DNA of 33,084 bases, taken from NCBI GenBank assembly GCA_002387725.1, contig DGKK01000059.1:1-33084 (forward strand), in the 5' to 3' direction. This document shows, piece after piece, positions 1 to 6,663 of the stretch. Source of the DNA: Nitrospirae bacterium UBA4572. Lineage in GTDB: Bacteria; Nitrospirota; Leptospirillia; Leptospirillales; Leptospirillaceae. The notes under the pieces are model-generated. The model did no database searches and had not been told where the DNA came from. It worked only from the letters and a program-made list of their open reading frames with translations. Position 1 is the first letter of the stretch. Every line of letters starts with the position of its first letter. The translations under genes were made by a program, and so were the position numbers.

Positions 1-35
1 TCGGAGGGAGATTTTTTAAATATTGGCTTAGATGC

Positions 36-122
36 TGGTGCCGGAGCCGGGAATCGAACCCGGATACTCTTGCGAGTGAGGGATTTTAAGTCCCTTGCGT
101 CTGCCTGTTTCGCCACTCCGGC
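36..122 (-). tRNA. tRNA-Leu (anticodon UAA)
   Basis: Read on the minus strand, the 7-bp acceptor stem GCCGGAG/CTCCGGC closes the molecule and the CCA end is encoded (tgg at 36-38). The anticodon stem AGGGA/TCCCT holds the loop CTTAAAA, giving anticodon TAA. A long class II variable arm follows and then a normal T arm with GGTTCGATTCC. The 87-nt length and the variable arm fit tRNA-Leu. Confidence 0.97.
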
Positions 123-181
123 AAGGAGGAGGGGAGGCTGGATTCACCGAAGGTTATCACGCCCCCCCCTTCTCCTGCAAA

Positions 182-211
182 TTGACAAGAGATCGTGTCT
201 GCCATTATTCT
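182..211 (+). promoter_or_regulatory. Probable sigma70 promoter for the 327-969 unit
   Basis: TTGACA at 182-187 and TATTCT at 206-211 are separated by 18 bp. They lie about 115 bp upstream of the 32-aa membrane peptide gene. Nothing else was found between 123 and 326. Confidence 0.5.
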
Positions 212-326
212 TGTAAGATCATGGTTTGCGTGATCCGACATCGTTGTGATGGATTCGCCAGATACCGCCAGTGACCTAAGAGGTCCCGGTCAAAAGATTA
301 TCAACAAATGCTTCCGGAGGAATCTC

Positions 327-425
327 ATGAAAAATCCGCTCGACTCCCTTTGGGGAACCGTCATCTCGGGATTTGTGCTGACGGGCATCCTGTTCTTTGT
401 CGTCAAGGGGCTCGTCAACCACTAG
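327..425 (+). CDS. 32-aa single-span membrane peptide
   Basis: An ATG at 327 follows a GGAGG ribosome-binding site at 316-320. The product has a short polar N-terminus (MKNPLDSLWG), one hydrophobic helix (about residues 12-27) and a short basic tail (VKGLVNH). It ends 46 bp before the next gene, which has its own AAGGAG site, so the two are probably co-transcribed. I do not recognise a family. The size and position resemble small accessory subunits of membrane redox complexes, and a role as partner of the following four-helix protein is inference only. It is too short for standard gene callers but has a good start signal and a promoter. Confidence 0.6.
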   Translation: MKNPLDSLWGTVISGFVLTGILFFVVKGLVNH

Positions 426-471
426 ACTTTATTTGCGATCACCGGACAACGTCCCAACAAGGAGTCATCTC

Positions 472-969
472 ATGGAACAACAGGCAACGGAGCTCATCGT
501 ACGATGGTTTCACTTTTTGGCCGGAATCATGTGGATCGGCCTTCTCTACTACTTCAACTTTGTTCAGGGAGCCTTTCTCAAGGCGGCCTCTCCCGAAGCC
601 AAGGCTGATGCCTTCAAACATCTCGTTCCCCGGGCCCTTCTCTTTTTCCGCTGGGCGGCTCTTTTGACCGTCCTTTTCGGACTCTCGATCCTGGGACAGC
701 GCCATATTCTCCTTCAGGCCTACACGCTGCAGGGTGGAGCCGCCATCATTGGCATGGGGGCCTGGCTTGGAACCATCATGCTCTTTAATGTCTGGGTTCT
801 GATCTGGCCGAACCAGAAGAAAGTCATCGGTCTGGTTCCTGCCGAGCCCGCGGAAAAGACAAAGGCAGCTCGTGTGGCCTTTCTGGCCAGCCGGGTCAAC
901 GTGATGCTCTCGATCCCGATGCTGTTCTTCATGGGTTCTTCCAGCCACGGCGGAGCGCTTTTTCACTGA
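472..969 (+). CDS. Four-helix membrane protein, urate-oxidase-N (PuuD N-terminal) family, stand-alone
   Basis: The start ATG at 472 is preceded by AAGGAG at 459-464; a longer reading from 397 lacks a site. The 165-aa product has about four transmembrane helices (roughly residues 11-31, 53-75, 90-112, 140-155). It contains the motif RWFHFLAGIMWIGLLYY near the N-terminus, typical of the membrane domain of the urate hydroxylase PuuD (Urate_ox_N family). In PuuD this domain is followed by cytochrome c; here the protein stops after the membrane part, so urate oxidation is unlikely. No purine gene is nearby. A redox or heme-linked membrane role is inference. It shares a promoter region with the 32-aa peptide and ends just before a terminator. 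Confidence 0.75.
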   Translation: MEQQATELIVRWFHFLAGIMWIGLLYYFNFVQGAFLKAASPEAKADAFKHLVPRALLFFRWAALLTVLFGLSILGQRHILLQAYTLQGGAAIIGMGAWLGTIMLFNVWVLIWPNQKKVIGLVPAEPAEKTKAARVAFLASRVNVMLSIPMLFFMGSSSHGGALFH

Positions 970-1001
970 TTGAATGACAAGAGAATGTGTGTCGAAAGAA
1001 G

Positions 1002-1030
1002 AAAGGCCAAGGGAAACCTTGGCCTTTTCT
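1002..1030 (+). terminator. Rho-independent terminator (possibly bidirectional)
   Basis: A perfect 11-bp stem, AAAGGCCAAGG/CCTTGGCCTTT, with a GAAA tetraloop (1013-1016) is followed by TTTTCTATTTTG on the plus strand. It ends the 327-969 unit. The A-rich 5' flank also makes it usable from the minus strand, where it would end the long minus-strand unit that stops at 1072. Confidence 0.9.
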
Positions 1031-1071
1031 ATTTTGTCCTTTTGACTGGTCCAGAGAGCAGAGACGAAGGA

Positions 1072-1203
1072 TCAGGCAGGAGAGTGCATGTAGCTCCAGA
1101 CCGAGTAAAAAAGAAGAATTCCGAAGCCGGCCTTCACGACAAGGATCAGGATCTTGAGGCGACGGTGGCGGGCATCCTCCCGGTCGTCATCCCGCTGTGC
1201 CAT
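1072..1203 (-). CDS. 43-aa single-span membrane peptide
   Basis: An ATG at 1203 begins a product with a strongly charged N-terminal stretch (MAQRDDDREDARHRRLK) and one hydrophobic helix of about 20 residues (ILILVVKAGFGILLFYSVW). It is the last gene of the minus-strand run. Its first 17 bases overlap the 3' end of gpmA in another frame, which suggests translational coupling. A GGAG lies about 13 bases upstream of the ATG, a rather long distance. A longer reading from 1260 lies wholly inside gpmA and is less likely. No family is recognised. Confidence 0.5.
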   Translation of the reverse strand: MAQRDDDREDARHRRLKILILVVKAGFGILLFYSVWSYMHSPA

Positions 1204-1849
1204 CGAGTGTCTTCTTCTCCCGGATTTGGATTCCCGGAAGTTCCGGGATGGGGCTTGCACCGGGAACGATCGCGAGCCGATAGACGATGGGGGTGGCCGT
1301 GGGGATATTGACCTCGAGAATCTGCTCTTTCGTCAGTGATTCGAGCTCCATGATCATGGCCCGCAAGGAATTTCCGTGGGCAACCACAAGGCAGTTCTCT
1401 CCCTTGAGCAGGGCCGGAAGAATAGCTGTGTGAACGTAGGGGAGGACGCGGTCCTTGGTCGTCTTGAGGCTCTCGCCTCCGGGAGGGGCCACGTCGTAGC
1501 TTCTCCTCCAGATGTGGACCTGCTCGTCACCATATTTTTTGGCCGTCTCCGCCTTGTCGAGCCCTTGCAGATCGCCATAGTGGCGTTCGTTCAAGGCCTC
1601 GGAGCGCTCTACCGGGATTCCCTTGTGCTCCGAAGTCTCCAGAATGAGCTCCAGCGTCTTCTGGGCACGCTTGAGTCCGGAGGTATAGGCTCGGGTGACA
1701 GGGTAGGACTTAAGCCTCAGTCCGGCGCGACGGGCCTCCTCCATGCCGAGGGGGGACAGGTCCACGTCGACCCAACCGGTGAAACGGTTTTCCTTGTTCC
1801 AGACACTTTCTCCATGTCTGACGAGAATCAGCAGCGCTTCATTTCCCAA
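1187..1849 (-). CDS. gpmA: 2,3-bisphosphoglycerate-dependent phosphoglycerate mutase
   Basis: This enzyme interconverts 3- and 2-phosphoglycerate in glycolysis/gluconeogenesis through a phosphohistidine. The catalytic VRHGESVWN (His12) lies at the N-terminus, NRFTGWVDVDLS follows, the acid residue sits in LNERHYGDLQG, and the second catalytic His is in AHGNSLRA. I start it at a TTG (1849), which has a strong AAAGGAG six bases upstream. An in-frame TTG at 1870 has no such site. At 220 aa it is slightly shorter than the E. coli enzyme (250 aa), as in many bacteria. It follows the DUF971 gene after 113 bp. Confidence 0.93.
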   Translation of the reverse strand: MGNEALLILVRHGESVWNKENRFTGWVDVDLSPLGMEEARRAGLRLKSYPVTRAYTSGLKRAQKTLELILETSEHKGIPVERSEALNERHYGDLQGLDKAETAKKYGDEQVHIWRRSYDVAPPGGESLKTTKDRVLPYVHTAILPALLKGENCLVVAHGNSLRAMIMELESLTKEQILEVNIPTATPIVYRLAIVPGASPIPELPGIQIREKKTLDGTAG

Positions 1850-1962
1850 GAGTCTCTCCTTTGTCGGCAAGAGGGTTCCCTGACCAATGGCGGGAGGGGG
1901 ACAATCCTCCCCTTGTTTTCTGGCCTTATCCTACCATATCCCTCCGCATTATCTCCTGTTCT

Positions 1963-2280
1963 TCAGAGGCGTTCCTCCCGGCAGAGATCGCAAGGGCAAA
2001 GATCTCTCAGGAGGTCGAAGGAGTATATCCCTGTATTGTGGCCGTCGGAAAATCCGATGGCCAAGGCATACTGGCCGACAAGACTCCAGGATGTTGGCCG
2101 GATATCCGCAGGAATCGTCTCTTCCCTCACAGTTCTTTCCCCGGTCCATTCATTGACGCAGGAGGCACAGGGACATTGAAGTCGGAGCGTCCGGGAAGAG
2201 AAAAGGGACAGATGGCCATCGCGCCACTCTACCCGGATGGTTTGTGGGTCGGTCAACTCTATATTTTGGGGAAGGATCAT
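1963..2280 (-). CDS. DUF971 (GBBH-like N-terminal) protein with two Cys clusters
   Basis: This 105-aa protein starts at an ATG with AAGGAG six bases upstream. It has the DUF971 pattern: an N-terminal strand region, a CPCASC cluster (Cys36, 38, 41) and a second CPCDLC cluster (Cys95, 97, 100) near the end. In plastid HCF101 a DUF971 domain is fused behind a DUF59-ParA (Mrp) protein that carries 4Fe-4S clusters. Here a stand-alone DUF971 gene sits in the same minus-strand unit as mrp and the ISC genes, which supports a role in Fe-S cluster handling (inference). Six closely spaced Cys in so small a protein could bind zinc or a cluster. Confidence 0.8.
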   Translation of the reverse strand: MILPQNIELTDPQTIRVEWRDGHLSLFSSRTLRLQCPCASCVNEWTGERTVREETIPADIRPTSWSLVGQYALAIGFSDGHNTGIYSFDLLRDLCPCDLCREERL

Positions 2281-2318
2281 GGGAGCTCCTTAATGTGAGC
2301 CGGAAGGTCTCCGGCGGG

Positions 2319-3374
2319 TCAAAGATCGTACTCTTCCTCCGAGCGAAGGGGACGGCGCATCAGGGCGGAGAGAGTGGTTCCGAGGTCGGCATGTTCGTGG
2401 AGAATCCGATAGACGGCCCGGGTAATCGGAAGCTCGACTCCCACCTTTTCCGCCAGGGCATGAGCCGAGGCAGCGGTGGTGACCCCCTCCGCCACCTGGC
2501 CAAGTTCAATGAGAATCGATGCCAGTGAATGGCCTTCCCCCAACCGAAGGCCCACGCGGCGATTGCGGCTTTTGTCTCCGGTGGCCGTCAGCAGCAGGTC
2601 CCCGACTCCGGCAAGCCCCGAAAAGGTCAGTGGATCCGCGCCCATTCGAACACCCAGGCGGGTCATCTCGGCCAACCCCCGGGTGATGAGAGCGGCGCGG
2701 GCATTGTCGCCAAGCTTCATGCCGTCGGAGATCCCCGTGGCAATGGCCAGAACGTTTTTCATGGCTCCGGCCAGCTCTATTCCCCGCACGTCCCGTCGGG
2801 TATAGACTTTGAACCAGGGGGCATTGAAAAGGTGCTGGAGATCCCGGGCCAACTCCGGATCCGGGGAGGCGGAGACAATGGCCGTGGGTTTTTTTTCGAC
2901 AACCTCCCGGGCAAAGGAGGGGCCCGAGAGGATGGCATAGTCGTTGGGGTCCGGAGAGTAAACCTCCCGGCAGATCTCCGAAATGGTGGCGAGGGTGCTG
3001 TTTTCGATGCCCTTGGTCGCTCCCGCCAGGGGGAGGGGACGGGGAAGGGCCTTCGCCACCCGGGACAGAACATCCCGGCAGGACTGGCACGGGATGGCCA
3101 GAACGAGGAGGGTTGCCTGTGAAAGAGCCTCCTCCAGGTTGGGGGTGACAGAGAGGCTCTCCGGGAGAATCATTCCCGGGAGGTAGACACGATTTTCCCG
3201 GGTCCGGGCGATATCCTGGGCCAGGATCGGATCCCTGACCCAGAGGGTCGGGGACCACCCCGCCAGGGCAAGATGCACGGCCAGGGCCGTCCCCCAGGAG
3301 CCTCCTCCCAGGATAAGGGGAGACGGAGAGTTGCCGATTCTTGAGAAGGGATGGTGAGAGGAGGGGTTAGCCAT
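2319..3374 (-). CDS. gpsA: Glycerol-3-phosphate dehydrogenase [NAD(P)+]
   Basis: This cytosolic enzyme reduces dihydroxyacetone phosphate to sn-glycerol 3-phosphate for phospholipid synthesis. The 351-aa product has the N-terminal Rossmann motif GGGSWGTA (residues 23-30), the TKGIE motif (120-124), the SGPSFA motif (150-155) and the active-site lysine in GAMKN (Lys206). The C-terminal helical domain contains GLAGVGDLLLT. The ATG at 3374 lies in the sequence ATGGCTAA, whose TAA is the truA stop, an 8-bp overlap that suggests coupled translation. A longer reading to 3521 would lie inside truA and lacks family similarity. Confidence 0.96.
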   Translation of the reverse strand: MANPSSHHPFSRIGNSPSPLILGGGSWGTALAVHLALAGWSPTLWVRDPILAQDIARTRENRVYLPGMILPESLSVTPNLEEALSQATLLVLAIPCQSCRDVLSRVAKALPRPLPLAGATKGIENSTLATISEICREVYSPDPNDYAILSGPSFAREVVEKKPTAIVSASPDPELARDLQHLFNAPWFKVYTRRDVRGIELAGAMKNVLAIATGISDGMKLGDNARAALITRGLAEMTRLGVRMGADPLTFSGLAGVGDLLLTATGDKSRNRRVGLRLGEGHSLASILIELGQVAEGVTTAASAHALAEKVGVELPITRAVYRILHEHADLGTTLSALMRRPLRSEEEYDL

Positions 3375-4251
3375 GGGAGTCGGTGCCGCCTTTCGCGGGA
3401 GGGAGGTCCGGAGCCACATGGGGTGAAGGATAGCAGGTTTGGGTGCGCGGGTCGAACGGATCGTTGTCGTAAAGAACTCGCGCAAGGGCAAGCCCATCCG
3501 GTGGTAGGGGTTCAACGGCACGAAATGGAGGGGGGGCGCCTTTTCTCAGAAGAGCCGGGATTTCCTCCAGAGGGCGACGTCCCTCTCCTGCCTCAAGAAG
3601 GTATCCCCCAATCATGCGCACCATCTTGTGGAGAAAGCCCGGGCCGGTCACCCAGAGAATGAGCTCGGCGCAGCGTTCTTCCCAGAGGATGCCGTCGATT
3701 CTCCTCGTGCTGTCATCGGGGAGGGAGGAGGCCACAGAGAAGTGGCGGAAATCATGGGTTCCAAGAAAGAAGGTCGAGGCCTCCCGGGCCCGGGGGAGAA
3801 AAAAGTTTGGAGGGAGGGGGGCGGAGAAGGGGGTGGCCAGGGGGTGATGGGAGAGACTGGCCGGGAGATGTCGGAAGACATACCGGTATATTTTCCCTCG
3901 GGCGCTATGGCGGGCGTGAAAAGACGACGAAACACTGCGGCAGTCGAGGACTCGGAGGCTTCCCGGAAGCCGGGTGTTGAGAATTCGGGGGAGCCGGTCC
4001 ACCGGGATGGAAAATCCCTCGGGAAGATCGGCGTGAGCCACCTGGCCCCAGGCGGAAACGCCTGCATCGGTCCGCCCTGAGCCCGTTACTCCGACCGGGG
4101 CCCGACAAAGGGTGGCAAGGGCCTCCCCCAAGGTGCCCTGAACGGTCCACCGGTTCGGCTGGACCTGCCAGCCGGAAAAATCCCGACCGTCGTAGGCCAG
4201 GAGAAGGGCGATCCGTCGAGATGTGGCAGGAGGGCTCAGGGGGCCCTCCAA
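3367..4251 (-). CDS. truA: tRNA pseudouridine(38-40) synthase TruA
   Basis: TruA isomerises uridines 38-40 in the anticodon stem of tRNAs. The catalytic aspartate is Asp62 in GSGRTDAG. Other family blocks are LAYDGRDFSGWQVQP near residue 18, FHARHSARGKIYRY mid-protein and VRMIGGYLLEAG toward the C-terminus. The 294-aa length is slightly above the usual 250-270 because of a C-terminal extension rich in Pro. The start is uncertain: a TTG at 4251 overlaps the upstream 82-aa gene by 16 bp and has only a weak ribosome-binding site. No in-frame ATG exists before the first core motif. Confidence 0.94.
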   Translation of the reverse strand: MEGPLSPPATSRRIALLLAYDGRDFSGWQVQPNRWTVQGTLGEALATLCRAPVGVTGSGRTDAGVSAWGQVAHADLPEGFSIPVDRLPRILNTRLPGSLRVLDCRSVSSSFHARHSARGKIYRYVFRHLPASLSHHPLATPFSAPLPPNFFLPRAREASTFFLGTHDFRHFSVASSLPDDSTRRIDGILWEERCAELILWVTGPGFLHKMVRMIGGYLLEAGEGRRPLEEIPALLRKGAPPPFRAVEPLPPDGLALARVLYDNDPFDPRTQTCYPSPHVAPDLPPAKGGTDSHG

Positions 4252-4484
4252 GGCTCGTTTCTTCGGAGGGCCTCCCAGGCTTCCTTGAGATCGACAAAGG
4301 CTTCAAGCTCGGAAGAGAGAGCCTCTTCCCACGCCTTCCAGTCTTCCGGACTTCCGGTCGACGCAGGGGATTCCCCTCCTCCCAGAGCCTTTTCATAGGC
4401 GCGGGTGGAGAGAAAGCGGGCCTTCCTGTAATCGGTGTGCCGGGCGTCGAAGTCGGCCAGGCGCTGTACCTTGAGTGGGTCCAT
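4236..4484 (-). CDS. Conserved-context hypothetical protein, 82 aa
   Basis: An ATG at 4484 has AAGGA about seven bases upstream. The product is acidic, Trp/Glu-rich and mostly helical, with no membrane segment, Cys or recognisable motif. It has a short low-complexity Gly/Ser patch near residues 35-45. It sits between mrp and truA on the same strand and overlaps the truA start by 16 bp, so it is probably translated in the same message. No function can be assigned. Confidence 0.65.
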   Translation of the reverse strand: MDPLKVQRLADFDARHTDYRKARFLSTRAYEKALGGGESPASTGSPEDWKAWEEALSSELEAFVDLKEAWEALRRNEPWRAP

Positions 4485-4507
4485 GGGCGTCCTTCGAGGA
4501 TAGGAAG

Positions 4508-4531
4508 GTGGGGGAGGGAGTCCTCCCCCAC
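4508..4531 (-). terminator. Strong hairpin after mrp (terminator-like, no T-run)
   Basis: A perfect 10-bp GC-rich stem (GTGGGGGAGG/CCTCCCCCAC) with a 4-base loop begins a few bases after the mrp stop codon, read on the minus strand. The sequence after it is CTTCCTATCC, not a run of T. It may be a partial terminator or an mRNA-end stabiliser inside the long operon rather than a full stop. Confidence 0.5.
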
Positions 4532-4538
4532 GGAAAAC

Positions 4539-5639
4539 TTAGGTTGCCTGGGCCAGATTTCCCAGGGTGATCGGCTGGAATTCGGAGTTGAGGATGCTGA
4601 TCCGGGAGGCGATATTTCCGGCGATCTTCAGATAAGCCTCGGAGAGGGGGCTCTCCGGGTGAGCCAGGCCGATGGGACGGCCCGAGTCTCCCGCCTCGCG
4701 GATCGCGAGATCGATGGGGATGCGGCCGAGGAAGGGAACTTTGAGTTCCGCCGCGGCGTGCTCCCCGCCCCCGGTCGAGAAGATGGGGGTCTCGTGGTGG
4801 CAGTGGGGACAGTGGAAGGAGCTCATGTTCTCGACGATCCCCAGAATGGGAACATTGACCTTCTGGAACATGGCCAATCCACGACGGGAGTCGGAAAGTG
4901 CCACCTCCTGGGGAGTCGTGACAATGACGGCTCCTGTGACCGGAACCAGCTGCGCCAGGGAGAGCTGGGCATCGCCGGTCCCTGGGGGCATGTCGACGAC
5001 CAGGTAGTCCAGCTCGCCCCATTCCACATCCCGGATGAACTGGGTGATGATCCCGTGGAGCATCGGGCCGCGCCAGATGAGGGGGGCACCCGGGGGGGCC
5101 ATGAATGCCATGGACATGACCGGGATGTCGTGCATCTTGGGAGGAAACCATCGGTTGTTGATCTGCTTCGGAAGGGTCGACACTCCCAGCATCATGGGGA
5201 TGTTGGGCCCGTAGACGTCGGAGTCGAGGATCCCTACCCGGGCGCCAAGGCGAGAAAGGGCGATGGAGAGGTTGACGGCCGTGGTGGACTTGCCGACGCC
5301 GCCCTTTCCGCTGGAAACGGCAATGACATTCTTGACCCCGTCGATGGCGGCCTTGCCTTCGCGGGCACCTCCCCCTGTGGTCCGGGCTGTCATCCGGATA
5401 TCCACCGAGGCAATGCCGGCCACGGAAGAAAGGGCTGAAAGGCAGGCTTTCTTGATCTCTTCCTTCAGGGGGCAGGCAGGGGTGGTGAGGATCACCGTGA
5501 AGACGACATTCCCGTCCTTGACGATGAGATCCTCGATCATGCCCAGGGTGACAAGATCCTTTTTGAAGTCGGGTTCGATGACGCGCCCCAGGGCCTTCAT
5601 GACACCTTCGGCAATCGTCTTATCCTCAGACTGGCTCAT
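4539..5639 (-). CDS. mrp: Mrp/ApbC family Fe-S carrier P-loop ATPase
   Basis: A cytosolic scaffold/carrier that binds a 4Fe-4S cluster at a dimer interface and delivers it to apoproteins in an ATP-dependent way. The 366-aa product starts with a DUF59 (MIP18-like) domain, residues about 8-85, including Cys56 in TTPACPL. The deviant Walker A GKGGVGKST follows at 111-119, then the VVDMPPGTGD block near 214-223 and the cluster-binding CPHC at Cys277/Cys280. The start ATG has AAGGAG at a suitable distance. Its place downstream of the isc genes and near DUF971 fits a role in cluster transfer. Confidence 0.96.
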   Translation of the reverse strand: MSQSEDKTIAEGVMKALGRVIEPDFKKDLVTLGMIEDLIVKDGNVVFTVILTTPACPLKEEIKKACLSALSSVAGIASVDIRMTARTTGGGAREGKAAIDGVKNVIAVSSGKGGVGKSTTAVNLSIALSRLGARVGILDSDVYGPNIPMMLGVSTLPKQINNRWFPPKMHDIPVMSMAFMAPPGAPLIWRGPMLHGIITQFIRDVEWGELDYLVVDMPPGTGDAQLSLAQLVPVTGAVIVTTPQEVALSDSRRGLAMFQKVNVPILGIVENMSSFHCPHCHHETPIFSTGGGEHAAAELKVPFLGRIPIDLAIREAGDSGRPIGLAHPESPLSEAYLKIAGNIASRISILNSEFQPITLGNLAQAT

Positions 5640-5709
5640 TATGTCTCCTTATCTCGATATCATTGGAACACGTGGGTGGATGTAGGGGCTGCAAGAAAAG
5701 AGACCTCGG

Positions 5710-6129
5710 TTACGCCAGAGGTTCTTCCGCCGAGGAAAAGCAAAGATCAAGCTCTTCTCGGGTGGTGGTGCCGGTTGTTCCGTCCTCCCGGAGCAAGTCA
5801 ATCCGGCACGAGGAGACCCGAATGACCTGATAGAGATTTCCCTCCCTGTCCCGGAGCTGGGGTCGGAAGAGGTGCTCCCGATAGGAGAAGCCCGGGTTGG
5901 GAGGAGTGTCCCGACAGAGTGCCTCAAAGGACTCGGGACTGATGTCGGCCTCCCCGTTTCGTGCGATCAGATAGTCCTTATAGGAAGGACGACGGTCCGA
6001 CGAGGAGAAGGCCCAGAGAAGGCGGGCCACAATTCCCCGGGGCGAGAGTGCCCCGCTGGGAATCCTCTCCCGGATCCGGACCGAGTGCCCTCCCCCACTG
6101 AAAAGAGTCCTTACTGGTTGTCTTTCCAT
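5710..6129 (-). CDS. Hypothetical protein in the isc operon, 139 aa
   Basis: This reading frame follows iscX, overlapping its end by 19 bp, and precedes mrp by 70 bp. The sequence is soluble and moderately charged. It includes ARLLWAFSSSDRRPSYKDYL around residues 35-54, a central Pro/Arg-rich part (TPPNPGFSYREHLFRPQLRD) and a beta-like C-terminal region ending in ELDLCFSSAEEPLA. I do not recognise a domain. The start is uncertain: the ATG at 6129 has GAGGA directly against it, and a GTG about 35 codons later, behind a GGGGA, is an alternative. Its position implies a link to Fe-S metabolism, but that is inference. Confidence 0.6.
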   Translation of the reverse strand: MERQPVRTLFSGGGHSVRIRERIPSGALSPRGIVARLLWAFSSSDRRPSYKDYLIARNGEADISPESFEALCRDTPPNPGFSYREHLFRPQLRDREGNLYQVIRVSSCRIDLLREDGTTGTTTREELDLCFSSAEEPLA

Positions 6130-6314
6130 TCCTCGAGCCAGGCCATCTGGATCGCCTCAAGGATCTTTTCATTCGAGGCCTTGGGGTCTCCGGTAAATCC
6201 CGGAAGGGCCAGAATCCACCCATGCATGTCGGTAAATCGGACCGACAGGGGGTCGATCTCGGGATGATGCTCGTAGAGCTGGTAGCCGATCTCGTACGGG
6301 TCGTTCCAGTTCAT
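6111..6314 (-). CDS. iscX: IscX (YfhJ) Fe-S assembly protein
   Basis: IscX is a small acidic protein that binds iron and IscS and modulates cysteine desulfurase activity and cluster assembly. The 67-aa product MNWNDPYEIGYQLYE... carries the family core VRFTDMHGWILALPGF and the near-invariant DPKASNEKILEAIQ, with the typical acidic, Trp-containing C-terminus. The start at 6314 is the family start; a longer reading to 6404 runs into fdx. It lies 13 bp after fdx. Keeping IscX is notable because its usual partner, IscS, is altered here at the PLP site. Confidence 0.95.
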   Translation of the reverse strand: MNWNDPYEIGYQLYEHHPEIDPLSVRFTDMHGWILALPGFTGDPKASNEKILEAIQMAWLEEWKDNQ

Positions 6315-6327
6315 CAGTGGTCCTCCG

Positions 6328-6663
6328 TCAGTGTTCGTGCGAGCCCCGGGAGCAGGGCGGGATGCGGACGGAGATGTCACCGTTGATCCGGGCCTGGCAA
6401 CCAAGCCGGGATTTGAGTGTCAGCCCCTCAGCCCGGTCAAGCTGATCCTCTTCGTCCTCTTCCATGACCGAAAGTCTGTCGAAGCCGTCCTCGACGATGA
6501 CGTGGCAGGTCGAGCAGGCGCAGACCCCTCCACAATTGTGCTCCAGGGGGACACCCGCCGCCTTGGCCGCCTCGAGGATCGAGGCATTCTCGGGGACGGT
6601 GACGGTCGTAGGGGTGAAGGGTTCGGCCAGGCGAGAGTCCGGGATGAATGAGACCTTAGGCAT
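6328..6663 (-). CDS. fdx: ISC-type [2Fe-2S] ferredoxin
   Basis: This adrenodoxin-type ferredoxin supplies electrons for cluster assembly. The 111-aa product has the cluster ligands Cys44, Cys50, Cys53 (in CGGVCACSTC, with an additional Cys48) and Cys89 (in RLGCQAR). The acidic helix SVMEEDEEDQLD between them is the partner-binding surface of ISC ferredoxins. The gene starts at an ATG that overlaps the hscA stop by 8 bp, indicating coupled translation, and is followed by iscX. Confidence 0.96.
   Translation of the reverse strand: MPKVSFIPDSRLAEPFTPTTVTVPENASILEAAKAAGVPLEHNCGGVCACSTCHVIVEDGFDRLSVMEEDEEDQLDRAEGLTLKSRLGCQARINGDISVRIPPCSRGSHEH

Noticed and set aside
2506..3258. Long Pro/Gly/Ser/Arg-rich reading frames antisense or out of frame to gpsA (also 3628-4080, 4221-5438, 18156-19316, 20387-21472)
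   Set aside because: They lie entirely within clear genes, have low-complexity composition typical of GC-rich shadow frames, and lack ribosome sites or family motifs.
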